Below are positions 36,701 to 44,668 of a stretch of DNA of 64,000 bases, piece by piece; position 1 is the first letter of the stretch; each line of letters opens with the position of its first letter. Below the pieces are notes generated by a model. That model saw only the letters and a program-made list of their open reading frames with translations, did not search any database and was not told the DNA's origin. The position numbers were made by a program, and so were the translations under genes. The DNA is from Bolinopsis microptera (lineage: Eukaryota; Ctenophora; Tentaculata; Lobata; Bolinopsidae): positions 372,001 through 436,000 of the forward strand of contig NC_087082.1 in assembly GCF_026151205.1 (NCBI RefSeq). The letters are read 5' to 3'.

Positions 36701-39700
36701 ATATCCCCCTCCCTCCCCTATATCCCCCTCCCTCCCCCCATATTCCCCTCCCTCCATATCCCCCTCCCTCCCCCCATATCCCCTCCCTCCCCCCATATCC
36801 CCTCCCTCCCCCCATATCCCCCCTCCAGCTCCCCCATTAACCCCCTCCCTCCCCCCCATATCCCCCCTCCCCCATTATCCCCTCCCTCCCCCCCATATCC
36901 CCCTCCCTCCCCCATATCCCCCCTCCCTCCCCCCATATCCCCCTCCCTCCATAGCCCCCTCCCTCCCCCCATATCCCCCTCCCTCCATATCCCCCTCCCT
37001 CCCCCCATATCCCCCTCCCTCCCCCCCATATCCCCCTCCCTCCCCCCCATATCCCCCTCCCTCCCCCCATATCCCCTCCCTCCCCCCATATCCCCCTCCA
37101 GCTCCCCCCATAACCCCCTCCCTCCCCCCATATCCCCGATTTTCTTAGACTGGAGCTGGCATAAGTCCCGTAATATTAAATTTCGTAACATAAAACAAGA
37201 AGTATAGTAGGATTACCGTGTCTTAAAGAGAAGCCTTTCTCCCTAAACACCACATAACTAATTATTTGTTCCAGGAGCTGATGGAGATAGGCATGTGTTA
37301 ATTATGGATGAAGTGGATGGAATGGCGGGAAATGAGGACAGAGGAGGGGTTGCTGAGCTGATAGCACTGATTAAAACTACCCGTATTCCTATAATATGTA
37401 TCTGCAATGACAGGTTAGAGGCCACCAATGATGATCCGTCTTAAAGGCATTTGTAAAATGTAAAGGTATCTGTTCGCTTTAAAATTTGACTCAGTCGCAG
37501 CCTTGAGCTGGCTTGTTATTTATAGTAACTGTTTGATTAGCTAATATTTTAATGTCATCACAGTACCTGCACCCCCCCCCCACAGGAACCATCAGAAGAT
37601 CAGAAGTTTGGCTAACCATTGTTTCGACCTCCGATTTTACAAACCACGAGTAGAACAAGTGAAAGGAGCAATGATGAGTATAGGTCAGATAACTATAGAT
37701 ATATATAGATACAAATCTATAAAACTCATCTTTCTTTGACATTCTTGTTAGGATAATGGAATCATCATTCTAGTGTGACATCAGAACTGTAACAAAACAT
37801 TTCCCAGCGTTTAAGGAAGGACTAAGAGTGCCTCCTCCGGCCATGCAGAAAATAGTGGAGGGAGCTAACAGCGATATCAGACAGATTCTAAACCATTTAG
37901 CAGTGTGGACAGCTGGCAGCAAAACCATATCTTACGAACAGGTAACTGCACGATGGCACAAAATCTCCCATGTTTCACCGTGGGGGGGGGGGGGGGGGGG
38001 GGGGGCAATGGCATAAAATGGAGAATTGCCCAAAGGTTTTTTCCATTTTCTCCATAGAAATCATCTCTATATTAGAATTATCGAGCTATATTATAGAATT
38101 TGAAGGTCGTGACGTGATCTTTTTACCTTTATTATAACCTTCACTAATTCAGAATTATATTTAGAGAAAAAGCAGAAATTTGAAAAAAGCATTAAGTGAC
38201 AATAACAATTTACACGACTTAAGTTATTTATTTTCCCTGCTCTGTTATGCAACCCCAATCAGCACCAAACTTACAACAAATGTGACTTGTACCGTTATGT
38301 GGGGGTTCAGGAATGCGGCACACCCATTAATTGCAGAGCCAAACATGCCGCAATTGCAGAGCCAAACATGCCGCAATTGCAGAGCCAAGCATGCCGCAAT
38401 TGCAGAGCCAAACATGCCGCAGCCTTTTTAAAATTTTTTTAGAAAGAGGCTGGGCCTGGGTGGCCCACAAGAGGATAGCATATGGATGCTTTGCCTACCT
38501 GGGGTATGGCAGTCCTATGGGAGGATGCCGGGGGAACAGAATGTGTAATATCAAGGATGATGGTAAGTGTTGTGGGATGTGTCATAGACGAACGCTTAAG
38601 TGGTAGCTGGGTGTGGAAGAGAGAGGCGAACTAAGACGACGAGTGAATAGTCGCTATGTTACACCAGTCTGGTCCAGCTCCTCTGGCACTATTAAGCCTT
38701 TAGTGTGGTTTGCGAAGTTGACGATGGTGGAGATGTGTTGGTTGTCGAATATGTCATTGATGGAGAGGTAGTAGTCCCGGAAATATTGACCTCTTATTTG
38801 GGAAATAGCCGGGCACTGTCGGAGAAAGTGTGAGACAGTCTCCTCTTCGTCGCCGCACATAGGACAAGCACTGGTGTTTGATTTGCAAATGGTATGGAGG
38901 TGTTTGTTTAAGCCACAAGGTCCCGTGATGAGGTGCACTGCAGTTCTGTAATTTTGTCTGTTGTTACTGAGTGTAGTGTTAAGATTTTTGATGATGTTGA
39001 TGTGTTTGTGTCCGAGAGTCAGTTTGGTGTGTCTGGGACCATCAGTTATCCATGATTCTTGATTTAGTCTGGTGACTTTTTCGTCGATCAGGCGTTTGAT
39101 GTAAGATTGTGGAATTTCCCTTCAAAGTGTATTAACTAGTTGCTTTTTATAACCCCACAATCCGATGTGTGCAGCTATCCAGTATCCATCTGATCTCTAA
39201 GGTGTTAGTGGATCCGAGTGCATTGAGGAACAGTCTCTAGTAGTTCTACTCCTCGTTGAGAGCGAGGATATAGCTTGTATAGAGGAGAGACTGTCTGACC
39301 ATATGATGATGTGTGTGTTGGTATAAGTTGAGAGATATTTACAAGCTTCGATGATGGCGGTGAGCTCTGTTTGATAAACAGTGCAATAATCAGGAAGCTT
39401 GAATGATTTTTCCTCTAGGGTAGTGTTGTTGTCGTCAGTGGTGATGATGTAGCCAGCCCCGCTACCTGAGTCTGTGCGTGACCCGTCTGTGTAGCAGGTG
39501 ATAGTCTTACTGGGGATGTTGTCGATGGTGTTTTGGAGTGAACCTCTATATTCAATGTTGTCAGCTCCAGGAGTGGTGACCGTGAAGCGTCGTTCAAGCA
39601 TCATGGTTGGTATAGATAGTTCTCTCTCTGCTTTGGGTGGTATGTTGAGGTCTACCATGAATTGTTTGTTGATAGTGGTGTGCGTTTTGATGGTACCTTT

Positions 39701-42284
39701 TCTGTGGGCGATAGTTTCTAGGGTTAGGCTACCGTAGGCTTGAAGCCTGGCAGTGCCCTTTGCTTGTTTCACCTCTCAGGAAAAGTATGATATCTGAAGT
39801 GTTAGTGAGGTGGTTCAATGCGATGACGGGAGTACTTGGCATGGCACCAGACATCATTCTCAATGCCAATGCCTGAACTCGTTTAAACTTCCTCGCGTTG
39901 GTGTCTATTTGGGATGCCGCAGCCTATTATGATTGCACTTGCTTTACCTAGATGGCCTGGTGGTTAGAGCATCCCAGTGTCACCTAGTCTAGGGAGTAGC
40001 TAACACAACACGCCCCACACCACGCCCCACACCACGCCCCACACCACGCCCCACACCATGCCCCACACCACGTCCCCCCACACCACGCCCACACCACGCC
40101 CCACACCACGCCCCACACCACGCCCCACACCATGCCCCACACCACGCCCCACACCACGCCCCACACCACGCCCCACACCACGCCCCACACCACGCCCCAC
40201 ACCACGCCCCACACCACGCCCCACACCACGTCCCACACCACGTCCCACTCCACACCACGCCCCACACCACGCCCCACACCACGCCCCACACCACGCCCCC
40301 ACACCACGCCCCACACCACGCCCCACACCACGCCCCACACCACGCCCCACACCACGCCCCACACCACGCCCCACACCACGCCCCACACCACGCCCCACAC
40401 CACGCCCCACACCACGCCCCACACCACGCCCCACACCACGCCCCACACCATGCCCCCCATCTTCACGTCACTTGTACGTCCCTAATCTCGTATCCAACTC
40501 AATTCTGAGTGTAAATACGCCCAAATACGGGTGGTACTTAACTCTTAAACAGTTGTAAACAAGACCCCAATTACAATCTCCAACAATACCTCGTCCTTAT
40601 TATATATATATATACATATATCTACACATCCTATCACCAGGCTGGAAAAGATGCTGAAAGTGCCAGGAAAGATATGAATATCGGAATCTTCGACATTCCT
40701 AGGCTGTTTTTCTCAGCCGGTGAAGAAACAAGAAAATACACATACGCTGATTACACTGACCTCTTCTTCCAGGTATTGTAGTAGCTCAAAGTCAGCTTAG
40801 TGGTAGTACAATCATTAACTAGATTCTTGAACTGAAGACCTCAAACTCAGCTTAGTGGTAGTACAATCATTAACTAGATTCTAGAACACAAGACTCAAAC
40901 TCAGCTTAGTGGTAGTACAATCATTAACTAGATTCTAGAACACAAGACTAGCACATTTTAGCTACAGGGTATCCACGATACATTGAAACGGTTTTAAACG
41001 TCTATAAACATTTTTATGAAGGAGCAGTCCATATAAATGAGTGGAAAACATAGTGGAATGTTCCTTCATAAATGTTTTTATAGACATTTAAAACTGTATC
41101 GTGAATGCCCTGTATTTTCATAGTATTTTGCTCCAATACCATGTTTTCCTCAGGACTACAGTATGACACCGTTCTTTATCCACGAGAACTACCCCCGGAG
41201 CAGACCAATGCGGGCCCACAATAACGCTCTATCCGCGCTGATTTGCCTGAGTAACGCAGCTGACAGTGTCTGTACCGGGGACCAGGTCAACTCTGCCATC
41301 AAGATGCAGAACTGGTCTCTTTTACCCACACAGTCTCATTTCTCTGCTATTATGCCGTGTTATTACATGAGAGGAGGTTTGTCCGGCATGACGCAGTTCC
41401 CTCAGGTTCTTGGACAAACCAGCAAGAAAAACAGGTTATTATCTTTATTTACAGTGTATACATAATGAGTGTTGTAAAACTTAAGCTCATTCGACTGTCG
41501 GTTTTAAACGAAAAAAGTAATGAAATTTATTGTTTTGTTAAAATTTGCTTCGGTCAGATGTTACTATATATCCCCCGTCCAGATGTGACGGTATGCTACA
41601 AGATCTGCTGTCCCACATGGTGCTGAACGTTAGTACGGATAAGAGGCAGCTGGGTATGGAGTACTTGCCTCTTCTCAAGAACAAACTGGTTTCTCCTCTA
41701 TTGGATAAAGAATCTGAGGGTGTGTCAGAGGTATAAAAACAGTATTTATAATCGATCTAAATGTTTGAGTTATTTAAATGAGCAGATTTCCAGTAGTTTT
41801 CATCCTCATATTGCTAAAGAGAACATGGATCTAAACTTATATCCAGCTCATTTCTGATGTTTTTAATTGGCCTTGAACCCCGCAGGTAATATCCACAATG
41901 AACCAGTACGACCTCCAGAGGGAAGACTGGGACAGTATAATGGAACTATCAACCTTCTCGCCTCACCCTAACCCTGCTGCTAACCTCAATACTAAAACCA
42001 AATCAGCCTTTACTCGGCAATTTAACAAAGGGAGCCACATGACTCCATATGCGCTGGAGAGCGCGGCTGCTAAAAAAAAGAAAGTTAAAGCGGTTAGCAC
42101 AGATGATGTTAAAACTGAAGATAACGCTGAGTCTGAAGAAGAGGGGGAGGATGTTATGATTAAAAAATCAGCCGCGAAGAAATCAGCAGCTAAGAAGCCA
42201 GCAGCTAAGAAACCGGCTGCTAAAAAGAAACCGGCAGCTAAGAAAACAGCGAGTGGAAAGCATCCAGCCAAGAAATCATCATGA
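24745..42284 (+). CDS. RFC1: Replication factor C subunit 1, 17 coding exons
   Basis: Large subunit of the clamp loader that opens PCNA and loads it at primer-template junctions in the nucleus. Coding exons: 24745-24878, 25002-25252, 25569-25739, 25884-26054, 30485-30625, 30995-31126, 31830-32034, 32247-32353, 32485-32616, 36386-36503, 37275-37413, 37586-37683, 37808-37941, 40641-40772, 41154-41434, 41583-41730, 41886-42284. All introns are GT-AG and all phases agree. The product is about 963 residues (human about 1150, mainly a longer N-terminal region). Order: N-terminal MDIRSFFG motif, basic/acidic linker, BRCT (about 243-325), AAA+ ATPase (about 405-640), C-terminal collar domain, Lys/Ala-rich tail. 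The start is chosen because MDIR-FFG is the conserved RFC1 N-terminus. TTTCCAG directly precedes it, so a 5' UTR intron is possible. Exon 2 needs a 1-nt frame correction at 25198 (see separate entry). Confidence 0.93.
25195..25202 (+). other. RFC1: Apparent frameshift in RFC1 exon 2
   Basis: The exon 2 frame, set by exon 1, reads ...IDIDDFSD and then TGA at 25198-25200. Shifting by one base from 25199 gives [18 protein letters not shown], exactly 18 codons to the donor at 25253, leaving the phase 0 that exon 3 needs. One extra T is the simplest explanation: an assembly error or polymorphism in a working gene, or a real lesion. Confidence 0.8.
26064..30425. repeat. 14-bp tandem array filling RFC1 intron 4
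   Basis: The core unit is CTCCACTTCAACCC and its variants CTCTATTTCAATCC and CTGTTTCAACC, repeated about 310 times over 4.36 kb of the 4.43-kb intron (26055-30484). Spacer words such as CTAGCTCTATTTCAAC break the register and define longer units. A 498-bp higher-order repeat starts at 27405, 27903 and 28401. An 895-codon plus-strand frame here is a consequence of the repeat, not a gene. Confidence 0.96.
30485..31126 (+). CDS. RFC1: RFC1 exons 5-6, BRCT domain
   Basis: Exon 5 (30485-30625) encodes [20 protein letters not shown] and ends KKTNYL. Exon 6 (30995-31126) resumes at [17 protein letters not shown] and ends SSYDIK. Together with the preceding [17 protein letters not shown] they match the RFC1 BRCT domain, which binds 5'-phosphorylated double-stranded DNA (family knowledge). 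Both exons are phase 0 at each edge. Intron 5 between them contains the 19-bp array. Confidence 0.92.
30737..30974. repeat. 19-bp tandem array in RFC1 intron 5
   Basis: The unit GATATGTGCTACCAGTAGC occurs about 12.5 times. One copy has CCGATAGC. It ends 21 nt before the exon 6 acceptor (exon from 30995). Confidence 0.95.
31194..31691. mobile_element. Complete mariner-like MITE in RFC1 intron 6
   Basis: 498 bp with terminal inverted repeats beginning CAGGGTGGGCCAAAAGTCA on the left and the mirror GACTTTTGGCCCACCCTG on the right. The inverted match extends inward to GGCCTTAATAGCTC. It is flanked by TA on both sides (31192-31193 and 31692-31693), the target preference of Tc1/mariner elements. 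It has no transposase frame. A longer relative lies at 17.25-17.90 kb. Confidence 0.88.
31772..31800 (+). repeat. G homopolymer, 29 nt, just upstream of an acceptor
   Basis: Ends 29 nt before RFC1 exon 7 (31830). It is preceded by GTTTCACCGT, as is the G run at 37982. Its length may be unreliable in the assembly. Confidence 0.85.
31830..32034 (+). CDS. RFC1: RFC1 exon 7, basic linker
   Basis: About 68 codons of Lys/Glu/Thr-rich, low-complexity linker between BRCT and AAA+ domains. It includes KPEVKREP and IKTELLKP, which resemble sumoylation-type psi-K-x-E words. It exits in phase 1 (G|CT) into exon 8. Confidence 0.88.
32247..37941 (+). CDS. RFC1: RFC1 exons 8-13, AAA+ ATPase module
   Basis: Exon 8 gives [19 protein letters not shown], the clamp-loader entry box. 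Exon 9 has the Walker A box [10 protein letters not shown] (about residues 465-474). Exon 10 has [15 protein letters not shown], as in other RFC subunits. Exon 11 has Walker [18 protein letters not shown] and the sensor-1 region [10 protein letters not shown]. Exon 12 has [19 protein letters not shown]. Exon 13 has [20 protein letters not shown], the sensor-2/lid region. All key ATP-binding residues are present. Within this stretch intron 9 (32617-36385) carries the foldback element, the tRNA-Ala genes and a palindromic minisatellite. Confidence 0.93.
32628..33198. mobile_element. TTAA-flanked foldback MITE in RFC1 intron 9
   Basis: Very long inverted repeats: the left arm, about 32628-32811, mirrors the right arm, about 32995-33198. 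Shared words include CCCCAACCGCCAAACGGTGC and TAGCCAAATACCCTGAACAT. The left arm lacks about 35 bp found near the outer part of the right arm. TTAA lies at both edges (32624-32627 and 33199-33202), the target of piggyBac-type elements (inference for the superfamily). The left edge is only 7 nt into the intron after the exon 9 donor GTATGTA. No transposase is present. Confidence 0.85.
33203..33785. other. Intronic DNA with small AATATCTTGGTC repeat
   Basis: Ordinary intron 9 sequence. Four tandem copies of a 12-bp word, CAATATCTTGGT, lie at about 33680-33732. Confidence 0.6.
33786..33858 (-). tRNA. tRNA-Ala (AGC), copy 1
   Basis: 73 nt, antisense to RFC1. Acceptor stem GGGGGAC pairs with GTTCTCC and includes G3:U70, the alanine identity pair. 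Discriminator is A73. Anticodon AGC sits in CTTAGCATG. A box TAGCTCAAATGGTAGAGCG and B box GGGATCAATGCCC are intact. The 3' flank contains TTTTAC-type T runs for pol III termination. No intron. Confidence 0.95.
34015..34087 (+). tRNA. tRNA-Ala (AGC), copy 2
   Basis: Identical 73-nt gene to copy 1, on the plus strand. It shares the 5' flank ACATC and the 3' flank GAACTTCTTTTAT with its neighbours, so the copies arose by duplication including flanks. TTTT at 34095-34098 would end pol III transcription. Confidence 0.95.
34445..34517 (+). tRNA. tRNA-Ala (AGC), copy 3
   Basis: Identical to copy 2, with the same 3' flank (GAACTTCTTTTATTGCTT), 430 bp downstream. G3:U70, A and B boxes and AGC anticodon are all present. 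Confidence 0.95.
34518..34934. other. Intronic DNA with ACATACATAC-like low complexity
   Basis: It includes an ATAC/ACAT-rich stretch at about 34640-34710. No gene is seen. Confidence 0.5.
34935..35783. repeat. 30-bp palindromic tandem array in RFC1 intron 9
   Basis: About 28 copies of a 30-bp unit built from two perfect palindromes: ACTGTACCGGTACAGT (16 bp) and GTAACGTTAC (10 bp). Variants swap CGTTACC for CGTAACC and CAGTGGCG for CAATGGTG. It lies between tRNA-Ala copies 3 and 4. It yields 216- and 306-codon minus-strand frames that are repeat artefacts. Confidence 0.96.
35903..35983 (+). pseudogene. tRNA-Ala (AGC), copy 4, with 8-nt insertion in the T arm
   Basis: Same acceptor, D and anticodon arms as the other copies apart from one D-loop change (AAGTGG for AAATGG). 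It has 8 extra nt in the T arm (CCGGG-CTCATTGG-ATCAATG-CCCGG), so the T loop becomes 15 nt. The insertion ends in GG, so the pol III B box GGATCAATGCC is still present and the gene may still be transcribed. Folding into a working tRNA is doubtful, and it is called a pseudogene on that basis. Confidence 0.82.
35984..36385. other. End of RFC1 intron 9
   Basis: Unique sequence with a small duplicated word (TATATTTATAGTTTATGT, near 36309 and 36344). No other feature. Confidence 0.5.
36597..37135. repeat. C-rich CCCTCCCTCCCCCATAT array in RFC1 intron 10
   Basis: About 30 irregular units of 14-20 nt, C-rich on the coding strand (CCCCATATCCCCCTCCCTC). The opposite strand has runs of G3 to G7 with short loops, so G-quadruplex (or i-motif in C) is expected. 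It fills most of intron 10 and ends about 139 bp before exon 11. Confidence 0.93.
37982..38005 (+). repeat. G homopolymer, 24 nt, shortly after RFC1 exon 13 donor
   Basis: Begins 41 nt into intron 13. It is preceded by TTTCACCGT, as is the run at 31772. Confidence 0.85.
38329..38421. repeat. 23-bp tandem repeat, 4 copies
   Basis: ATTGCAGAGCCAAACATGCC is the start of the 23-bp unit. It lies directly beside the 3' end of the antisense LINE copy. Confidence 0.9.
38424..39960 (-). pseudogene. LINE ORF2 C-terminal fragment, antisense in RFC1 intron 13
   Basis: Minus strand. RT thumb-type remnants ([20 protein letters not shown]) are at about 39890-39830. The 191-codon frame 39772-39197 contains an RNase H domain: [19 protein letters not shown], then [15 protein letters not shown] and [14 protein letters not shown], so the D-E-D catalytic set is visible. 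After frameshifts, the frame 38938-38654 carries [11 protein letters not shown] and the zinc knuckle [18 protein letters not shown]. The 3' UTR runs to an A-rich end at 38424. The same family is at 18.16-18.79 kb. RNase H plus a terminal knuckle is found in several non-LTR clades, and I do not assign one. Confidence 0.85.
40012..40456. repeat. 12-bp tandem array (CCCCACACCACG) in RFC1 intron 13
   Basis: About 37 copies, with a few CCATGC and CGTCC variants and two register slips near 40073 and 40248. Long open frames on both strands (up to 166 codons) are artefacts of a stop-free 12-bp unit. Confidence 0.95.
40641..42284 (+). CDS. RFC1: RFC1 exons 14-17, C-terminal collar domain and basic tail
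   Basis: Exon 14 encodes [17 protein letters not shown]. Exon 15 has [26 protein letters not shown] and [16 protein letters not shown]. Exon 16 has [21 protein letters not shown]. Exon 17 has [20 protein letters not shown] and [17 protein letters not shown]. These match the RFC1 C-terminal domain that joins the clamp-loader collar. The last about 45 residues are an acidic patch ([12 protein letters not shown]), then AAKK-type repeats like a histone H1 tail, likely to bind DNA and act in nuclear import (inference). The stop is TGA at 42282-42284. Confidence 0.93.
40787..40950. repeat. About 56-bp repeat, three copies, in RFC1 intron 14
   Basis: The core CAGCTTAGTGGTAGTACAAT recurs near 40793, 40850 and 40902. 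It starts 14 nt after the exon 14 donor. Confidence 0.85.
40965..41112. mobile_element. 148-bp MITE in RFC1 intron 14
   Basis: Near-complete inverted repeat: CAGGGTATCCACGATACA on the left mirrors TGTATCGTGAATGCCCTG on the right, and the match continues inward through GTCTATAAACATTTTTATGAAGGA-like sequence. TA flanks both ends (40963-40964 and 41113-41114), as for Tc1/mariner-type MITEs. It ends 41 bp before exon 15. Confidence 0.82.
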
Positions 42285-43134
42285 TTAGATGGAATTGGAT
42301 AGGTTTCATCCTTGTAAGGTGATTCCATTATTTATGATAGTGGGTGGATATGCTGACTTAGGGAGAATGGAGATTGGTATTTGGTAGAGGTTTGTGCTAA
42401 GTGTGCTGTTTTAATCGGGTCTACCTTTTGAGTAGTGACCAAATTTTACATTTTCAGATTAAATTATGAATAATTTTATGTGATACAATTTTCATCTGAT
42501 GAATGGCATTGTATTTTATTTCATTAATTTAATTCGTCATAAAGAAATCATACGCGTTGTTTTCAATTGTCAATACTCATTTCAATACTCATTACTCAAG
42601 AAGTAAAAACGTCCTTAGTTTATGTAGTCCAGTTTATGTAAAATCAAAAGTTTCTTCTCAGATTACAAATAATTTAGAAAAAAAAGCGATTTAGTCTTGT
42701 CTACTTTATCCGCAATTCCACAAAGTTCTTCTTAATCACATGCCTTTCTTATTGGCAATAATTTAAACGGAGAAAACAATACTGAAAGTAAGTCTCTTCA
42801 AACATAAAATATTTTAAAATGAACAATTGTACCCACCCTGTTTGTGAGCATGCTAATTGGTTCATGAGCCATAACTATAAATCTTCACTTAAAGCCATGG
42901 TATATTGGTAATTAAATGTTACCGATTTGAACTGTCTTTGTGATAAAACAGCAAAATAATGGAGAAATGTTAATGAGAAATCATTGCCATTAATTAGGGT
43001 ATAACATGGCCATGGGTAACTATTTTGCATTACAGATATTGAAAAACTAAAACTTGAAGGTTCAAAATCAAAAATGCTGTCAACTGTAATAAATAATGTC
43101 TCAACATGACCAGGAGACACTGTAGAATAGTGTA
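42285..43134. other. RFC1 3' UTR and downstream DNA
   Basis: AT-rich. No canonical AATAAA was seen in the first 200 bp; ATTAAA near 42461 is a possible poly(A) signal. No further gene is recognised. Confidence 0.45.
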
Positions 43135-43238
43135 CAGGGTATTCAGTAGTACTAGTAGTAGTAAGTAGTAGTAGAATACAGTGGTTGTATTCTTGTTATC
43201 AACTATAAAACAAGAATAGTTCATTTTGGAACACCCTG
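43135..43238. mobile_element. Possible 104-bp MITE with CAGGGT ends
   Basis: CAGGGTATTC at the left and GAACACCCTG at the right match at 9 of 10 positions when inverted, with TA on both sides. It is short and its interior is GTAGTA-rich. Confidence 0.55.
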
Positions 43239-44668
43239 TACGAGTGTACTTATCGTACCGAAATTTGTAGAATCTTGTGGATTGTGATTACAGAAATTAG
43301 ATTAAAAGTGTTAGTGAAAAGCTAACATTTTCCAAAAATTAAAAGCTCAAACAGAATAAAGTTCGTTCAAACAAATGAAGTAATATCGAACATGGGCCGC
43401 CCAAAAAAAAACAAATTACAATTTTACCCTTTACCGTACCATTTAAATTGAATTAACCTGCAATCAATCTATCAATTAATGAAGTTAATTGAACCTCAAT
43501 CGAATAAATAATCGTTCATATTATCATTAACTAAATCATAATTTATATTCAAATTAAATTAACCAAATTCTTCTGCCTTAAACTTACTTGATATACTTTA
43601 CTACAGTAAAATGTACAACTAACCGAACAAAATAAACTGAAAACATTTAAAATATATCAACAATTTTACTAACATCAATTAAAACTCAAACCGAATCAGA
43701 GATCTCTGAATTGAATTAAACTTTATTACACTTCTTATTTTAATTTTAAAACGAACTTATTTGCTTACCAACATTTAAATATTTCAGGTATTCACAATAT
43801 CTCGTTGTGAGGCAGAGTCTTTCCTATAGAATTAGTAGATTTGCTCATACTCAGAATAAAAATCAAAGAATAATCGAACCAAGCCCCTGCTCGCTTTATC
43901 CAAACAAAATCATGTCAGATAAGCGAGACTAAGTTTTAAGAAGACCACCCTTACCTTGGAACTATCCTAAGACTAAGATATGACATAGCAGTCTCATTTG
44001 CTGACCTATGTTAGAATTAGACCATGATATGATCGAACACAATCCTGAATCCACTGCACATTATTCAGCTGGGATTAGCTTTTAAACAGTTTCTCATTGA
44101 TCAAGTGTGGAAATGAATCTCAGTGTAACAATAAGTAGGAACAATATGGATGCATGTGCAAGGTGAAGCGATCGCACTAAATCGATTGCCATCAAAAATT
44201 AAATGTTTCCAAATTTACTCTCGTGAATTTGGGTGAAAGGAAGTCAAGAATCTAGGTTGGCTGCGTAGTCTTTTGGTCGCCGATTAACCTCTCATGAAAT
44301 CAGAAATGGGGTATAAAACTGTACCGAAATGCGTAATTTCGGGAAGAAGGCGCCACTATGCACTACCGGTCTGTGTATCAGGAAATTTGTTACGACCATT
44401 TGGAAATTTATAAAGCTTTGAATTTAAAACCCAAAGGCAATCGATTAGGACGATGTATAAACGACACTGTTTATACCAAATACAATTTGTGCCCACGTGC
44501 TCACGCATTGTTCTAGAAGTAATAACTAATTGCATGTAATCGTGTGTGTGCAATTGTACGGCATCTAAATTAAACTCTCTCAAATGTCCTCTGAGAGCCC
44601 TATGTCGGAGTGACTTGTATAAAAATTAAAAACGTATTAAAAAAGTGCACAGAGCCGGGGTTGGTGTC
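43239..44668. other. AT-rich intergenic DNA between RFC1 and MOS
   Basis: Very AT-rich, stop-dense sequence. The two genes converge here. No element is recognised. Confidence 0.5.

Noticed and set aside
36508-37191. Gly-rich protein frames on the minus strand
   Set aside because: They arise from the C-rich intron 10 array and conflict with the clear RFC1 exons on either side.
39950-39990. Possible tRNA or SINE head (TGGCCTGGTGGTTAGAGC, A-box-like)
   Set aside because: No B box or foldable tRNA follows. The sequence runs into the 12-bp array.
40000-40558. Pro/Thr/Arg-rich or Gly/Val-rich protein frames of up to 166 codons
   Set aside because: They are readings of the CCCCACACCACG array within RFC1 intron 13.
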